This document shows positions 50,832-59,616 of a stretch of DNA of 64,000 nucleotides, in pieces; position 1 is the stretch's first letter; each line of letters begins with the position of its first letter. The notes under the pieces are model-generated. The model was given only the letters and a program-made list of their open reading frames with translations. It did not search any database and had not been told where the DNA came from. The translations under genes were made by a program, and so were the position numbers. Origin of the DNA: UBA2882 sp045542735. GTDB taxonomy: Bacteria > Bacillota > Clostridia > Lachnospirales > Lachnospiraceae. The stretch is taken from positions 10,470-74,469 of the forward strand of contig JAZQLQ010000018.1 in NCBI GenBank assembly GCA_045542735.1, read 5' to 3'.

Positions 50832-52115
50832 ATGAGCAAGAAATTTGTGGCATGTATTTATTTATCAGAAAAGAAGGCAGTTAAGAGCTTACAGGATTCC
50901 ACGGTGATTTCCACAGATCCGGTAGCTTTGGCCATGACCTATGCAGATGCGGAAACTGATGCATTGGTTGTATATGATATGTCTTACAATGATGCAACCC
51001 ATGAGGATGCCATTCTCATTATGAAGCAGATTGCTGAGAATGTAGGTGTACCGGTATATGGTGCCGGCAATATTAAGCGTATGGAGGATGTAAAAAAGAT
51101 TCTCTATGCAGGATGCAAGAAAGCGATTCTCAATTTGAATAAAGACGCTTCTTTTGAAATATTAGAGGAAGTATCCAAGAAATTTGGTAAAGAAAAAATC
51201 GGTGCATCCTTTATGAGTGCAGATCAGGTATCTAAGAATCCCATCGCATTGGAAGAGTATGTAGATGAGTTGTTCTGTCTGGATCTTCATGAGTTGAAAA
51301 AGGCATTGCCTTTAACTTGTATCCCTGTTGTGGCAACCATTTCCGAAGTGGCATTGGATAAAGTACTTTCACTTTTGGAAACAGCCAAAATCAGTGGTGT
51401 GTCCGGTTCTTTTGTCAACGACAACTTGAAGGAATTGGAGTCCTTAAAGGAAATTGCGGCACAAAGAGGTATTGATGTACATATTTTTGCACCACAGATG
51501 CCCTTTAGTGATTTTAAATTGGGCGCTGACGGATTGTTACCGGTAGTCGTACAGGATTATCAGTCCGGACAGGTATTGATGGTTGCTTATATGAATGAAG
51601 AGGCTTATGTCAAGACCTGCAAAACCGGCAAAATGACATACTACAGCAGAAGCCGCAAAGAGCTTTGGGTAAAAGGCTTAACAAGCGGTCACTTCCAATA
51701 TGTGAAGAGCTTAAGCGTGGATTGTGATAACGATACGTTACTTGCTAAAGTAAAACAGATTGGTGCAGCATGTCATACAGGCAATTATAGCTGTTTCTAC
51801 AGAGATCTGATTCCTATGGAGGAAGAAAATGTAGAGAATCCGTTGACAGTCTTTGAAAATGTTACCAATATTATCAAAGACCGCAAGTTACATCCCAAGG
51901 AAGGTTCCTATACCAACTATTTATTTGATAAGGGAATTGATAAGATTTTGAAAAAACTTGGTGAAGAAGCAACAGAAATTGTGATTGCTGCCAAGAATCC
52001 CAATCCGGAAGAAATCAAATATGAGATTTCCGATTTCCTGTATCATATGATGGTGCTTATGGTAGAAAAAGGTGTCACATGGGAAGAGATTACTGCTGAT
52101 TTGGCCAAACGTTAA
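50832..52115 (+). CDS. hisIE: HisIE with an N-terminal degenerate HisF/HisA-like barrel
   Basis: A 427-residue three-part protein. Residues 1-215 resemble a HisF/HisA barrel: TDALVVYDMSYNDATHEDAI and VPVYGAGNIKRMEDVKKILY match HisF strands. The catalytic aspartate expected in CLDV is CIYL here, and the second is not seen (GASFMSADQ). Residues 220-325 are HisI, phosphoribosyl-AMP cyclohydrolase (TYYSRSRKELWVKGLTSGH; CDNDTLLAKVKQIGAACHTG with zinc cysteines). Residues 335-427 are HisE, the pyrophosphatase (LGEEATEIVIAAKN). It performs the second and third steps. The barrel is probably structural or regulatory. Such fusions occur in other Clostridia. Confidence 0.85.
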   Translation: MSKKFVACIYLSEKKAVKSLQDSTVISTDPVALAMTYADAETDALVVYDMSYNDATHEDAILIMKQIAENVGVPVYGAGNIKRMEDVKKILYAGCKKAILNLNKDASFEILEEVSKKFGKEKIGASFMSADQVSKNPIALEEYVDELFCLDLHELKKALPLTCIPVVATISEVALDKVLSLLETAKISGVSGSFVNDNLKELESLKEIAAQRGIDVHIFAPQMPFSDFKLGADGLLPVVVQDYQSGQVLMVAYMNEEAYVKTCKTGKMTYYSRSRKELWVKGLTSGHFQYVKSLSVDCDNDTLLAKVKQIGAACHTGNYSCFYRDLIPMEEENVENPLTVFENVTNIIKDRKLHPKEGSYTNYLFDKGIDKILKKLGEEATEIVIAAKNPNPEEIKYEISDFLYHMMVLMVEKGVTWEEITADLAKR

Positions 52116-52188
52116 ACCGGCGGAAGGATAATTTCGGTACAACCTGCATAATATGAATTAATAGATTCGTAGGATTGCAGGTGCATAT

Positions 52189-52554
52189 ATGAAAACAATC
52201 AGCAAGGATGAAAAATTAGAACAAATTATGCGTCTTCGGGAATATCAGCAAAATAATATGACACATGTCAATACCATGGCAGGTATTATTTCACCGGAGG
52301 CGGCATATGCACAAGATGAAACACAGGATAAAAACCAGACGGGAGTTCCTTCGTTTTATGGGAAACTTCGTCTGGTTTTATGTCTGTTGATATTAGGAGC
52401 AGTATATCTGTATCACTATACAATAGAAAGGCCGGAGGATACTTTTACAAAGACTTTACAGTCTGAAATAAGGCGGGATTATTCAGACAATGTCGTTGCT
52501 TTTGTAAAAGAATTCACGTATACTTTAGATTATGAGAAAACTAGCGTTAAATGA
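52189..52554 (+). CDS. Hypothetical single-pass membrane protein, 121 residues
   Basis: I do not recognise this family. It has a cytosolic first half with a charged helix (DEKLEQIMRLREYQQNNM) and a loose linker, one membrane helix (LRLVLCLLILGAVYLYHY, about residues 62-79), then an external tail (TFTKTLQSEIRRDYSDNVVA). The stop codon region overlaps the next gene's start by 23 bases, so it is coupled to the radical SAM gene. The ribosome site is GCAGGTG. Confidence 0.5.
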   Translation: MKTISKDEKLEQIMRLREYQQNNMTHVNTMAGIISPEAAYAQDETQDKNQTGVPSFYGKLRLVLCLLILGAVYLYHYTIERPEDTFTKTLQSEIRRDYSDNVVAFVKEFTYTLDYEKTSVK

Positions 52555-54409
52555 TGAAATTTTATTAAAAATTGATAAGCCTGCCCGTTATATCGGTGGC
52601 GAAGTAAACTCCATAATGAAAGACAGAGAGCACATAGACATTCGTTTTGCCATGTGCTTTCCTGACGTTTATGAAATCGGAATGTCTCATCTGGGGATTC
52701 AGATTCTCTATGATATGTTGAATCAATTTGAAGATACATGGTGTGAAAGAGTGTATTCTCCCTGGATGGATTTAGACGAAATCATGCGAAAAGAGAATAT
52801 TCCCCTATTTGCATTGGAGTCCCAGGAGCCTGTTAAGGACTTTGATTTTCTTGGTATTACCCTGCAGTATGAGATGTGTTATACCAATGTGTTGCAGATC
52901 CTTGATTTGGCACACATTCCCTTAAAAGCAGAGGAACGAGGAGAAGATGATCCCATTGTCATTGGTGGTGGCCCCTGCTCCTACAATCCTGAGCCTATCG
53001 CTCCCTTTTTTGACTTGTTTTATATTGGTGAAGGCGAGACACAGTATCGTCCGTTACTCGATTTGTACAAGCAATGTAAAAAAGAGGGTAAAAGCCGTCG
53101 TGAATTTTTGATTTTGGCAGGCAGATTGCCGGGCATTTATGTGCCTCAGTTTTATGAGGTGTCTTATCATGAAGACGGCACCATTAAAAGCTTCCTACCT
53201 ACAGAAAAAGGATTACCTGTAGAGATTATGAAGGAAATGGTGACGGATTTAAGTGATACCTATTACCCTAAGAAGCCGGTGGTTCCTTTTATTAAAGTGA
53301 CACAGGACCGAGTGGTTTTGGAGATACAAAGAGGCTGTATCCGTGGTTGTCGTTTTTGTCAGGCGGGACAGTTGTATCGTCCTGTTAGGGAGCGTTCCTT
53401 GGAGTTTTTGAAGGAATATGCTTTAGAGATGTTAAAAGCAACCGGACATGAGGAGATTTCTTTGAGTTCTTTAAGCTCCAGTGATTTTTCTGCATTGCCG
53501 GAGTTTATGGACTATTTGATTGAAGTGTGTAAAGAAAGACATGTGAATATTTCCCTTCCTTCCTTGCGCATTGATGCCTTTTCTCTGGATGTGATGAGTA
53601 AAGTACAGGATGTAAAGAAAAGCAGTCTGACTTTTGCGCCTGAAGCAGGAACCCAGAGAATGCGTAATGTAATCAATAAAGGGTTAACAGAAGAAGTGAT
53701 TTTAAATGGTGCCAAACTTGCATTTGAAGGAGGCTGGAATAAGGTAAAACTTTATTTTATGCTTGGTCTTCCTACAGAAACAGATGAAGATGCAAGAGGA
53801 ATTGCAGAGCTTTCCAATGAGATTGCAAAGCTTTACTATGATACGGTTCCCAAGGAAAAGAGAAACGGAAAGGTACAGATTACAGCAAGTACTTCTTTCT
53901 TTATTCCCAAGCCTTTTACGCCTTTCCAATGGGCACCTATGTGTACCAAAGAGCAGTTCTTAGATAAAGCCCATGTGGTAAAAACAGCTGTACTGGAGCA
54001 ATTGAACAAAAAGAGTATTAAATATAATTGGCACGAAGCGGATGTATCGGTGTTGGAGGGTATCTTTGCACGCGGTGACCGTAAGATTGCAGATGTCATT
54101 TTGATGGCATATGAAAAAGGTTGTATTTATGATGCCTGGGGCGAATATTACAAACACGATATCTGGTTGGAGTGCTTTGATGCCTGCGGCATTTCTATTG
54201 ATTTTTATACCACAAGGGAACGTAATCTGGATGAGATTTTCCCTTGGGATTTTATCAGTTGCGGTGTGACCAAAGAGTTTTTGAAACGAGAATGGCAACG
54301 TGCTTTAGCCGAAGAAGTGACACCAAACTGTAAGCTTGCCTGTCAGGGTTGCGGAGCGGCACGTTTTGGTACAGGCATTTGTTTTGAGGAGCGGACTAAT
54401 GAAGTATAG
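52532..54409 (+). CDS. TIGR03960-type B12-binding radical SAM protein
   Basis: A 625-residue protein. The N-terminal B12-binding-like domain (about 1-190: FAMCFPDVYEIGMSHLGIQI, then VIGGGPCSYNPEPIAPFFDL) precedes the radical SAM core with cysteines in IQRGCIRGCRFCQAGQLYRP (CxxxCxxC, about 270). The C terminus ends KLACQGCGAARFGTGIC, the conserved cysteine end of this family. The gene overlaps its standard partner (TIGR03936) downstream and lies before rng. RNA modification has been proposed from context, but the substrate is unknown to me. Confidence 0.88.
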   Translation: MRKLALNDEILLKIDKPARYIGGEVNSIMKDREHIDIRFAMCFPDVYEIGMSHLGIQILYDMLNQFEDTWCERVYSPWMDLDEIMRKENIPLFALESQEPVKDFDFLGITLQYEMCYTNVLQILDLAHIPLKAEERGEDDPIVIGGGPCSYNPEPIAPFFDLFYIGEGETQYRPLLDLYKQCKKEGKSRREFLILAGRLPGIYVPQFYEVSYHEDGTIKSFLPTEKGLPVEIMKEMVTDLSDTYYPKKPVVPFIKVTQDRVVLEIQRGCIRGCRFCQAGQLYRPVRERSLEFLKEYALEMLKATGHEEISLSSLSSSDFSALPEFMDYLIEVCKERHVNISLPSLRIDAFSLDVMSKVQDVKKSSLTFAPEAGTQRMRNVINKGLTEEVILNGAKLAFEGGWNKVKLYFMLGLPTETDEDARGIAELSNEIAKLYYDTVPKEKRNGKVQITASTSFFIPKPFTPFQWAPMCTKEQFLDKAHVVKTAVLEQLNKKSIKYNWHEADVSVLEGIFARGDRKIADVILMAYEKGCIYDAWGEYYKHDIWLECFDACGISIDFYTTRERNLDEIFPWDFISCGVTKEFLKREWQRALAEEVTPNCKLACQGCGAARFGTGICFEERTNEV

Positions 54410-55091
54410 AATTAAATTTTCAAAATACAGTTCCATCATATTTATCGGACATTTGGATATGATGCGCTATTTTCAGAAAGCCATCCGACGGGCAGAAATC
54501 CCTATTGCATACAGCACCGGATTCAGTCCCCATCAGATTATGTCCTTTGCAGCACCTTTGGGTGTGGGACTCTACAGTAATGGCGAATATCTGGACATTG
54601 AACTTGCACAGGATATGTCAACAACAGAAATGAAAAAGCGCCTGAATAGGACTATGGCAGAAGGAGTTGATATTCTTTCTGTGAAGATGTTACCGGAGGA
54701 TGCAGGCAATGCTATGGCAAGTGTGGCGGCTGCAGGATATACTGTCAAAATCCGTCCGGGACACGATCCGGCTTTTCCTTTTGGCAAAGACTTTGATTCA
54801 TTTATGGCTCAGGCAGAAATTCCATTTGAAAAAGAGACAAAGAAAAGCACTAAGATATTAAATTTAAAAGAAAGTATTTTTGACTATCGTGTAGAGAATG
54901 ATAGTGTATATCTGTTGGTAGACGCCAGCAGCAGCGGCAATATCAAGCCCACAATGGTTATGGAAGCGTATTATACTTATATGGGTGAAAAGAGCGGTGA
55001 ATTTGATTTTATCGTGACACGTGAGGAAACCTATATGCGTAATCAAGAAAACGCATTTGTTCCCTTGGATGCAATTGGAAAGGATACTTGA
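54399..55091 (+). CDS. TIGR03936 family radical SAM-associated protein (DUF2344)
   Basis: ATG at 54399 follows GAGGAGCGG and overlaps the radical SAM gene by 11 bases. The 230-residue product starts KYRIKFSKYSSIIFIGHLDM, then RYFQKAIRRAEIPIAYSTGF and SPHQIMSFAAPLGVGLYSNG, the family core. It has no known enzymatic motif. In many genomes it is fused to, or next to, the TIGR03960 protein, so the two probably form one enzyme system. Confidence 0.88.
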   Translation: MKYRIKFSKYSSIIFIGHLDMMRYFQKAIRRAEIPIAYSTGFSPHQIMSFAAPLGVGLYSNGEYLDIELAQDMSTTEMKKRLNRTMAEGVDILSVKMLPEDAGNAMASVAAAGYTVKIRPGHDPAFPFGKDFDSFMAQAEIPFEKETKKSTKILNLKESIFDYRVENDSVYLLVDASSSGNIKPTMVMEAYYTYMGEKSGEFDFIVTREETYMRNQENAFVPLDAIGKDT

Positions 55092-55094
55092 TGC

Positions 55095-56276
55095 ATGGAG
55101 TCAAATACAGTTGTGTTTACAAGGATAGAAGGGAAACGAGCTTTCTTTTCTATTGTAGATGAAAAACTTCATATTGCGGCATTTGACACTGCGAATACCC
55201 GGGATATGGATAAAATATATTTGGGACGTATCCAAAATATTTTACCCAATTTAAAAGCAGCATTTGTAGAATATCAAAAGGGTGTCCGTGGTTTTTTGCC
55301 CTTAAGTGATGAGCAACTGAATACTTATAAATGTGAAATGCGCCTGCCTGTGCAGATTACAAAAGAAGCGGTCAAGACCAAGGATGCTGTTTTAAGTACA
55401 GAGCTTTCTTTGACCGGTATCTATGTGGTTGTCACCAATCGACCGGGAGGTCTAACCTTTAGTAAGAAAATAGACAAAGAAAAACGCGAGAAAATGGCGG
55501 GTATCTGTGAAGCAGTTATTCCAGAGGGAAAAACCTGTATTGTGCGTACCAATGTGTTGTCATTAAAGGAAGAAGATTATTTCTTATTGGTAGATGAAAT
55601 AAAAAGATTGTCAGAGCGTCTCAATGATATTGTGAAACGGGCAGAAAACCGTACTTTTTATTCGGAAATCTATGAAGGGGCTCCTTTTGTGGAAGCCAAT
55701 CTTGGGAAGATTGATTTTGACAAAGTGACGAAGATTGTTACGGATGATAAAGACGAGTTTGACCAACTGAGTCAAATGGTGCCTTCGGAGGTGAAATCAA
55801 TATTAACCCTGTATGAAGATGCTTCTTTCCCATTAACGGCACTTTATAGTATCAAAGGGAAAATGCACGAATCATTAAGCAGAACCGTCTGGTTAAAATC
55901 CGGTGGTTATCTGGTTGTTGAACCTACAGAAGCATTGACGGTCATCGACGTAAACTCCGGAAAGAACCAAAAGAAAATCAGCAAGAAAGAGTTGGCTGCT
56001 TTAACCAATGCAGAAGCTGCCGAATTGATTCCCTATATATTATCATCGCGTAATATCTCTGGTATTGTGGTGGTTGATTTTATCAGTAACAATGATGAGA
56101 AAGAAGATGCGAAGCTTTTAAAACTTCTGCGCCTTCATATGAAATACGATTATGTAAAAACAGATGTTGTAGACATTACACCTTTGGGCCTTGTAGAAAT
56201 TACAAGACAAAAAAAGGATATTCCCTTAAAAGATCAACTGACAGAGGTTGGATTGTATGAAACTTTTAGACATTAA
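55095..56276 (+). CDS. rng: Ribonuclease E/G family endoribonuclease
   Basis: A 393-residue RNase G-like enzyme that processes rRNA and mRNA ends. The S1 domain lies near residues 35-100 (KIYLGRIQNILPNLKAAFVE). The catalytic DNase I-like subdomain carries the metal-binding aspartates in TVIDVNSGKNQKKIS (about 285) and VVVDFISNNDEKEDAKLL (about 330). The zinc-link cysteines of longer RNase E are absent and there is no C-terminal scaffold, so it is a short form. It starts 3 bases after the preceding gene, and the Nudix gene overlaps its end. Confidence 0.9.
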   Translation: MESNTVVFTRIEGKRAFFSIVDEKLHIAAFDTANTRDMDKIYLGRIQNILPNLKAAFVEYQKGVRGFLPLSDEQLNTYKCEMRLPVQITKEAVKTKDAVLSTELSLTGIYVVVTNRPGGLTFSKKIDKEKREKMAGICEAVIPEGKTCIVRTNVLSLKEEDYFLLVDEIKRLSERLNDIVKRAENRTFYSEIYEGAPFVEANLGKIDFDKVTKIVTDDKDEFDQLSQMVPSEVKSILTLYEDASFPLTALYSIKGKMHESLSRTVWLKSGGYLVVEPTEALTVIDVNSGKNQKKISKKELAALTNAEAAELIPYILSSRNISGIVVVDFISNNDEKEDAKLLKLLRLHMKYDYVKTDVVDITPLGLVEITRQKKDIPLKDQLTEVGLYETFRH

Positions 56277-56826
56277 AAAGGTAAAAGACGGCAGATATTT
56301 AAAAAATTATGAGCTGACCTATTTAAACAAGGCCGGCAAAGAAAAGAAATATGAAATTGTCAGTCGGAATGAAATAGCAGGCGTGGAAAGTCTCGGTAAA
56401 AAAGTCAGCGGCTTGTCGATTGTAGTACTTTGTGAAGGCAAGTTATTGTTGCTAAAAGAATTCCGCATGGGAATTAACCGTACGATTTATAATTTGTGTG
56501 CAGGTATGATTGAAGAAGGCGAAACGGTAGAGGAATGTATCAAACGCGAATTATATGAAGAAACCGGATTGAAGTTAAAGAAGATTATTGATATTTTACC
56601 GCCTTCTTTTGCGGCTGTGGCAATTTCTGATGTCTCCACACAGATAGCCATTGTAGAGTCAGAGGGTGAATTTGAAGACCATACCTCCGATAATGAAGAG
56701 ATAATGGCAAACTTTTATACCAAAGAAGAATGTGCCCAATTATTAAAAACAGAAGAGTTTTCGTCAAGAAGCCAGATGATTGCCTATTTCTTTATAAAAA
56801 ATGGGTTTCCGGGGCTTGACAATTAA
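56257..56826 (+). CDS. Nudix hydrolase, ADP-ribose pyrophosphatase-like
   Basis: ATG at 56257 follows CAGAGGTTG; it overlaps the rng end by 20 bases. The 189-residue protein has a Nudix box near residues 82-104 (GMIEEGETVEECIKRELYEE, then TGLKL) with all catalytic glutamates. The N-terminal part (LTYLNKAGKEKKYEIVSR) resembles ADP-ribose pyrophosphatases. GGVAI/SPG-type substrate sequence replaced here by PPSFAAVAISDVSTQIA, so the substrate is uncertain. The start of the L21 operon promoter lies in its 3-prime end. Confidence 0.82.
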   Translation: MKLLDIKKVKDGRYLKNYELTYLNKAGKEKKYEIVSRNEIAGVESLGKKVSGLSIVVLCEGKLLLLKEFRMGINRTIYNLCAGMIEEGETVEECIKRELYEETGLKLKKIIDILPPSFAAVAISDVSTQIAIVESEGEFEDHTSDNEEIMANFYTKEECAQLLKTEEFSSRSQMIAYFFIKNGFPGLDN

Positions 56827-56845
56827 TGTAGACACATGCTATTAT
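56816..56845 (+). promoter_or_regulatory. Promoter of the rplU operon
   Basis: TTGACA (56816-56821), 18 bases, TATTAT (56840-56845). The -35 box overlaps the last codons of the Nudix gene. Confidence 0.75.
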
Positions 56846-56929
56846 ACTACGGTATGCCGCATAACGAGGTAAAAGTATGCCCTTTTGGACATCACCGCAG
56901 TTAGCGAGTAATGAATTAGGAGGTGCCTT
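56846..56929 (+). ncRNA. Candidate L21 leader (autoregulatory RNA)
   Basis: The 84-base leader before rplU contains GCCGCATAACGAGGTAAAAG and CACCGCAGTTAGCGAG segments that can form short GC stems, and ends in TTAGGAGGTGCC. Firmicutes rplU leaders commonly hold an L21-binding RNA element. The match is by position and general look; I could not run a covariance search. Confidence 0.5.
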
Positions 56930-57235
56930 ATGTACGCAATTATTGCAACAGGTGGAAAACAGTACAAAGTTTCTGAAGGTGACATCATCAAAGTTGAAAA
57001 ATTAGATGTTGAAGCAGGAAACACTGTTACATTTGACCAGGTTCTTGCAGTAAGTGATAACGGCTTAAAAGTTGGAGCAGATGTTGCTTCTTCTACAGTA
57101 ACAGCTACCGTTATGGATCAGGGTAGAGGTAAAAAAGTTATCGTTTACAAATATAAGAGAAAAACAGGTTATCACAAGAAAAATGGTCATAGACAAGCAT
57201 ACACTCAGGTTAAAATTGAGAAAATTAATGCTTAA
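56930..57235 (+). CDS. rplU: Ribosomal protein bL21
   Basis: A 101-residue 50S protein: MYAIIATGGKQYKVSEGDII at the start and KKVIVYKYKRKTGYHKKNGH near the end are the family hallmarks. TTAGGAGGTG precedes the ATG. First gene of the rplU-prp-rpmA operon. Confidence 0.97.
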   Translation: MYAIIATGGKQYKVSEGDIIKVEKLDVEAGNTVTFDQVLAVSDNGLKVGADVASSTVTATVMDQGRGKKVIVYKYKRKTGYHKKNGHRQAYTQVKIEKINA

Positions 57236-57248
57236 TCAGGTGGCATAG

Positions 57249-57578
57249 ATGACAGCCATAACAGTTTATAGCGATAAAACTACAAAAGACATCAAAGGAT
57301 TTGAGATTAAAGGGCATGCAGGATTTGCCAAAAGTGGTGAAGATATCGTATGTGCAGCGATTTCAATTCTGGCTATTAATACACAAAATGCAATTGAAAA
57401 GTTTTGTGAAGATTCCTTTAAGCAGGATGGCGACGAAGAGGCAGGACTTATGAAGTTTTGGATTAATGGTCAGCCAAGCCATGATGCACAGGTTTTACTC
57501 AAAGCAGCAAAACTTGGTTTTGTAGGAATCGCAAAAGATTACGACAAATATGTAACGTTAAAATTCAAGGAGGTGTAA
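57249..57578 (+). CDS. prp: Ribosomal-processing cysteine protease Prp
   Basis: A 109-residue cysteine protease that removes the N-terminal extension of L27. The catalytic histidine (23) is in EIKGHAGFAKSGEDIV and the cysteine (35) in DIVCAAISILA. It lies between rplU and rpmA, its invariable place in Firmicutes, and the L27 gene downstream indeed carries the cleavable sequence. Confidence 0.94.
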   Translation: MTAITVYSDKTTKDIKGFEIKGHAGFAKSGEDIVCAAISILAINTQNAIEKFCEDSFKQDGDEEAGLMKFWINGQPSHDAQVLLKAAKLGFVGIAKDYDKYVTLKFKEV

Positions 57579-57582
57579 ACCC

Positions 57583-57867
57583 ATGTTGAAATTGAACCTT
57601 CAATATTTCGCTCACAAAAAAGGTGTAGGTTCTACTAAGAACGGTAGAGATTCCGAATCCAAGAGATTAGGTGCGAAAAGAGCTGACGGACAGTTCGTTA
57701 AAGCCGGTAATATCTTATACAGACAGCGTGGAACAAAGATCCATCCTGGCGTTAACGTAGGTAAAGGCGGAGATGACACATTATTCGCTTTAGTTGACGG
57801 CGTTTTAAGATTCGAAAGAAAAGGAAGAGATAAAAAACAGGCTTCCGTATATCCGGTAGAAGACTAA
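57583..57867 (+). CDS. rpmA: Ribosomal protein bL27, long form with cleavable N terminus
   Basis: A 94-residue 50S protein. Residues 1-9 (MLKLNLQYF) are the Firmicutes extension that Prp cuts after Phe 9, leaving mature AHKKGVGSTKNGRDS. The highly conserved GKGGDDTLFALVDG segment follows. The four-base gap to prp and the AAGGAGGTG site mark one operon. Confidence 0.97.
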   Translation: MLKLNLQYFAHKKGVGSTKNGRDSESKRLGAKRADGQFVKAGNILYRQRGTKIHPGVNVGKGGDDTLFALVDGVLRFERKGRDKKQASVYPVED

Positions 57868-57879
57868 TTTATGTAACTA

Positions 57880-57916
57880 AAGGGACTGACGTATTGATTA
57901 CGACAGTCCTTTTTTC
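57880..57916 (+). terminator. Rho-independent terminator after rpmA
   Basis: AAAGGGACTGACGT and ACGACAGTCCTTTTTT pair around ATTGATT with one bulge, and TTTTTT follows. Confidence 0.8.
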
Positions 57917-57960
57917 ATAAGAACAGTTTTAACTACACAAACTAGTTTTGAGGTGAGCTT

Positions 57961-59250
57961 ATGTTTGCAGATCGTGCGAAAATTTATGTAAGAAGTGGTA
58001 AAGGCGGAGACGGACATGTGTCCTTCCGTAGAGAAAAATATGTTCCCAATGGAGGACCCGACGGTGGCGACGGCGGTGACGGCGGTAGCGTTATTTTTGA
58101 AGTGGACGAAGGTTTGAATACATTAACAGACTTTCGGCACATTCGTAAATATTGCGCGAAAGACGGCGAGCCCGGCGGCAAGAAAAACTGTCGCGGTAAG
58201 AACGGTACCGATATTATCATTAAAGTACCGGAAGGAACTGTATTAAAAGAGGAAGAAAGCGGAAAAATCATTGCAGATATGTCTGCTGATAAACGCAGAG
58301 TTGTACTTTTGACCGGAGGTAAAGGCGGTAACGGTAATCAGCATTATGCAACCAGTACCATGCAGGCGCCCAAGTATGCGCAGCCCGGACAGCCGGCAAA
58401 AGAATTGAATATTTTGATGGAATTAAAATGTATTGCCGATGTGGGCTTGGTTGGATTCCCTAATGTAGGTAAATCTACCTTATTATCCCGTGTAACCAAT
58501 GCAAAACCCAAGATTGCCAATTATCATTTCACAACCTTAAATCCCCATTTGGGTGTGGTTGATATGGAAGGCGGCGGATTTGTTATTGCAGACATTCCGG
58601 GACTTATTGAGGGGGCATCCGAAGGTATCGGTCTTGGTCATGAATTTTTAAGACATATTGAAAGAACCAGGGTCATTATCCACATGGTGGACGTAGCCGG
58701 TACCGAAGGCAGAAATCCCATTGAGGACATTTATACCATCAATAAAGAATTGGAAGCATACAATGAAGAAATTGCAGCCAGACCCCAGGTTATTGCTGCC
58801 AATAAAATTGATGCTATTTATGATGACGGTGAAACAGACCCTGTAGCGCTGTTAAAGGCGGAATTTGAGCCCAAAGGAATCAAAGTGTTCCCTATTTCAG
58901 CTGTCAGCGGAAAGGGCTTAAATGAGCTTCTGTTTGCCGTTAAAGGAATGTTGAATGAAATCAATGAGCCTCCCAAGGTATTTGAAGTTGAATATGATCC
59001 TGATGTGATGTTGGCATATTCCAACGAACCATTCACGGTAGAATATGATGCTGATGAAGACCAATACGTGGTAGAAGGTCCCCGTATTGAAAGAATGCTT
59101 GGCTATACCAATCTGGATAGTGAAAAAGGCTTTGTATTCTTCCAGAAGTTCTTAAAAGAAAATGAGATTCTGGATCAGCTTGAAAAGCTTGGTATTAAGG
59201 AAGGCGATACCGTACGCATGTATGGTTTAAAATTCGACTACTACAAATAA
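57961..59250 (+). CDS. obgE: GTPase ObgE (CgtA)
   Basis: A 429-residue GTPase that helps 50S assembly and stress signalling. The glycine-rich Obg fold covers residues 1-158 (DRAKIYVRSGKGGDGHVSFR; GGPDGGDGGDGGSVIFE). The G domain has GFPNVGKSTLLSRV (about 166), DIPGLIEGASEGIGLGHEFL and ANKID. A C-terminal OCT-type domain (about 350-429) completes it. The ribosome site is GAGGTGAG. It follows the L21-Prp-L27 genes as in most Firmicutes. Confidence 0.96.
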   Translation: MFADRAKIYVRSGKGGDGHVSFRREKYVPNGGPDGGDGGDGGSVIFEVDEGLNTLTDFRHIRKYCAKDGEPGGKKNCRGKNGTDIIIKVPEGTVLKEEESGKIIADMSADKRRVVLLTGGKGGNGNQHYATSTMQAPKYAQPGQPAKELNILMELKCIADVGLVGFPNVGKSTLLSRVTNAKPKIANYHFTTLNPHLGVVDMEGGGFVIADIPGLIEGASEGIGLGHEFLRHIERTRVIIHMVDVAGTEGRNPIEDIYTINKELEAYNEEIAARPQVIAANKIDAIYDDGETDPVALLKAEFEPKGIKVFPISAVSGKGLNELLFAVKGMLNEINEPPKVFEVEYDPDVMLAYSNEPFTVEYDADEDQYVVEGPRIERMLGYTNLDSEKGFVFFQKFLKENEILDQLEKLGIKEGDTVRMYGLKFDYYK

Positions 59251-59298
59251 TCAAGAAAATAACTTTAGATAAAAGATACAATATAATGGAGAAATAGG

Positions 59299-59589
59299 AT
59301 GACAAGCAAACAAAGAGCGTATTTAAAAGGTCTTGCAATGAATATTGAACCCATTTTCCAGATTGGTAAATCCAGTCTGACACCGGAAGTAACCGAAGCG
59401 GTGGCAGAAGCGTTCAATAAAAGAGAATTGATTAAGATTGCCGTACTCAAAAACTGTATGGATGATCCCCGTGCTATTGCAGAAGCTTTAGCAGAGAGAA
59501 CACGTTCACAGGTAGTACAGGTTATCGGCAAAAAGATCGTTCTTTACAAAGAAAACAAAGACCATAAAAAAATTGAATTGCCTAAATAA
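59299..59589 (+). CDS. yhbY: YhbY-type CRM-domain RNA-binding protein
   Basis: A 96-residue CRM-domain protein: TSKQRAYLKGLAMNIEPIFQ, IGKSSLTPEVTEAVAEAF and the GxxG-type loop RSQVVQVIGKKIVLYKEN. It binds pre-50S subunits. It starts 48 bases after obgE and is followed by nadD, yqeK and rsfS in close order. Confidence 0.94.
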   Translation: MTSKQRAYLKGLAMNIEPIFQIGKSSLTPEVTEAVAEAFNKRELIKIAVLKNCMDDPRAIAEALAERTRSQVVQVIGKKIVLYKENKDHKKIELPK

Positions 59590-59616
59590 TCCGGCAATCA
59601 GACAGGAGGTGCGAAT

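Noticed and set aside
52116..52188. Terminator after hisIE
   Set aside because: ACCTGCA and TGCAGGT can pair, but the loop is 27 bases and no T-run follows. The next gene may be read through.
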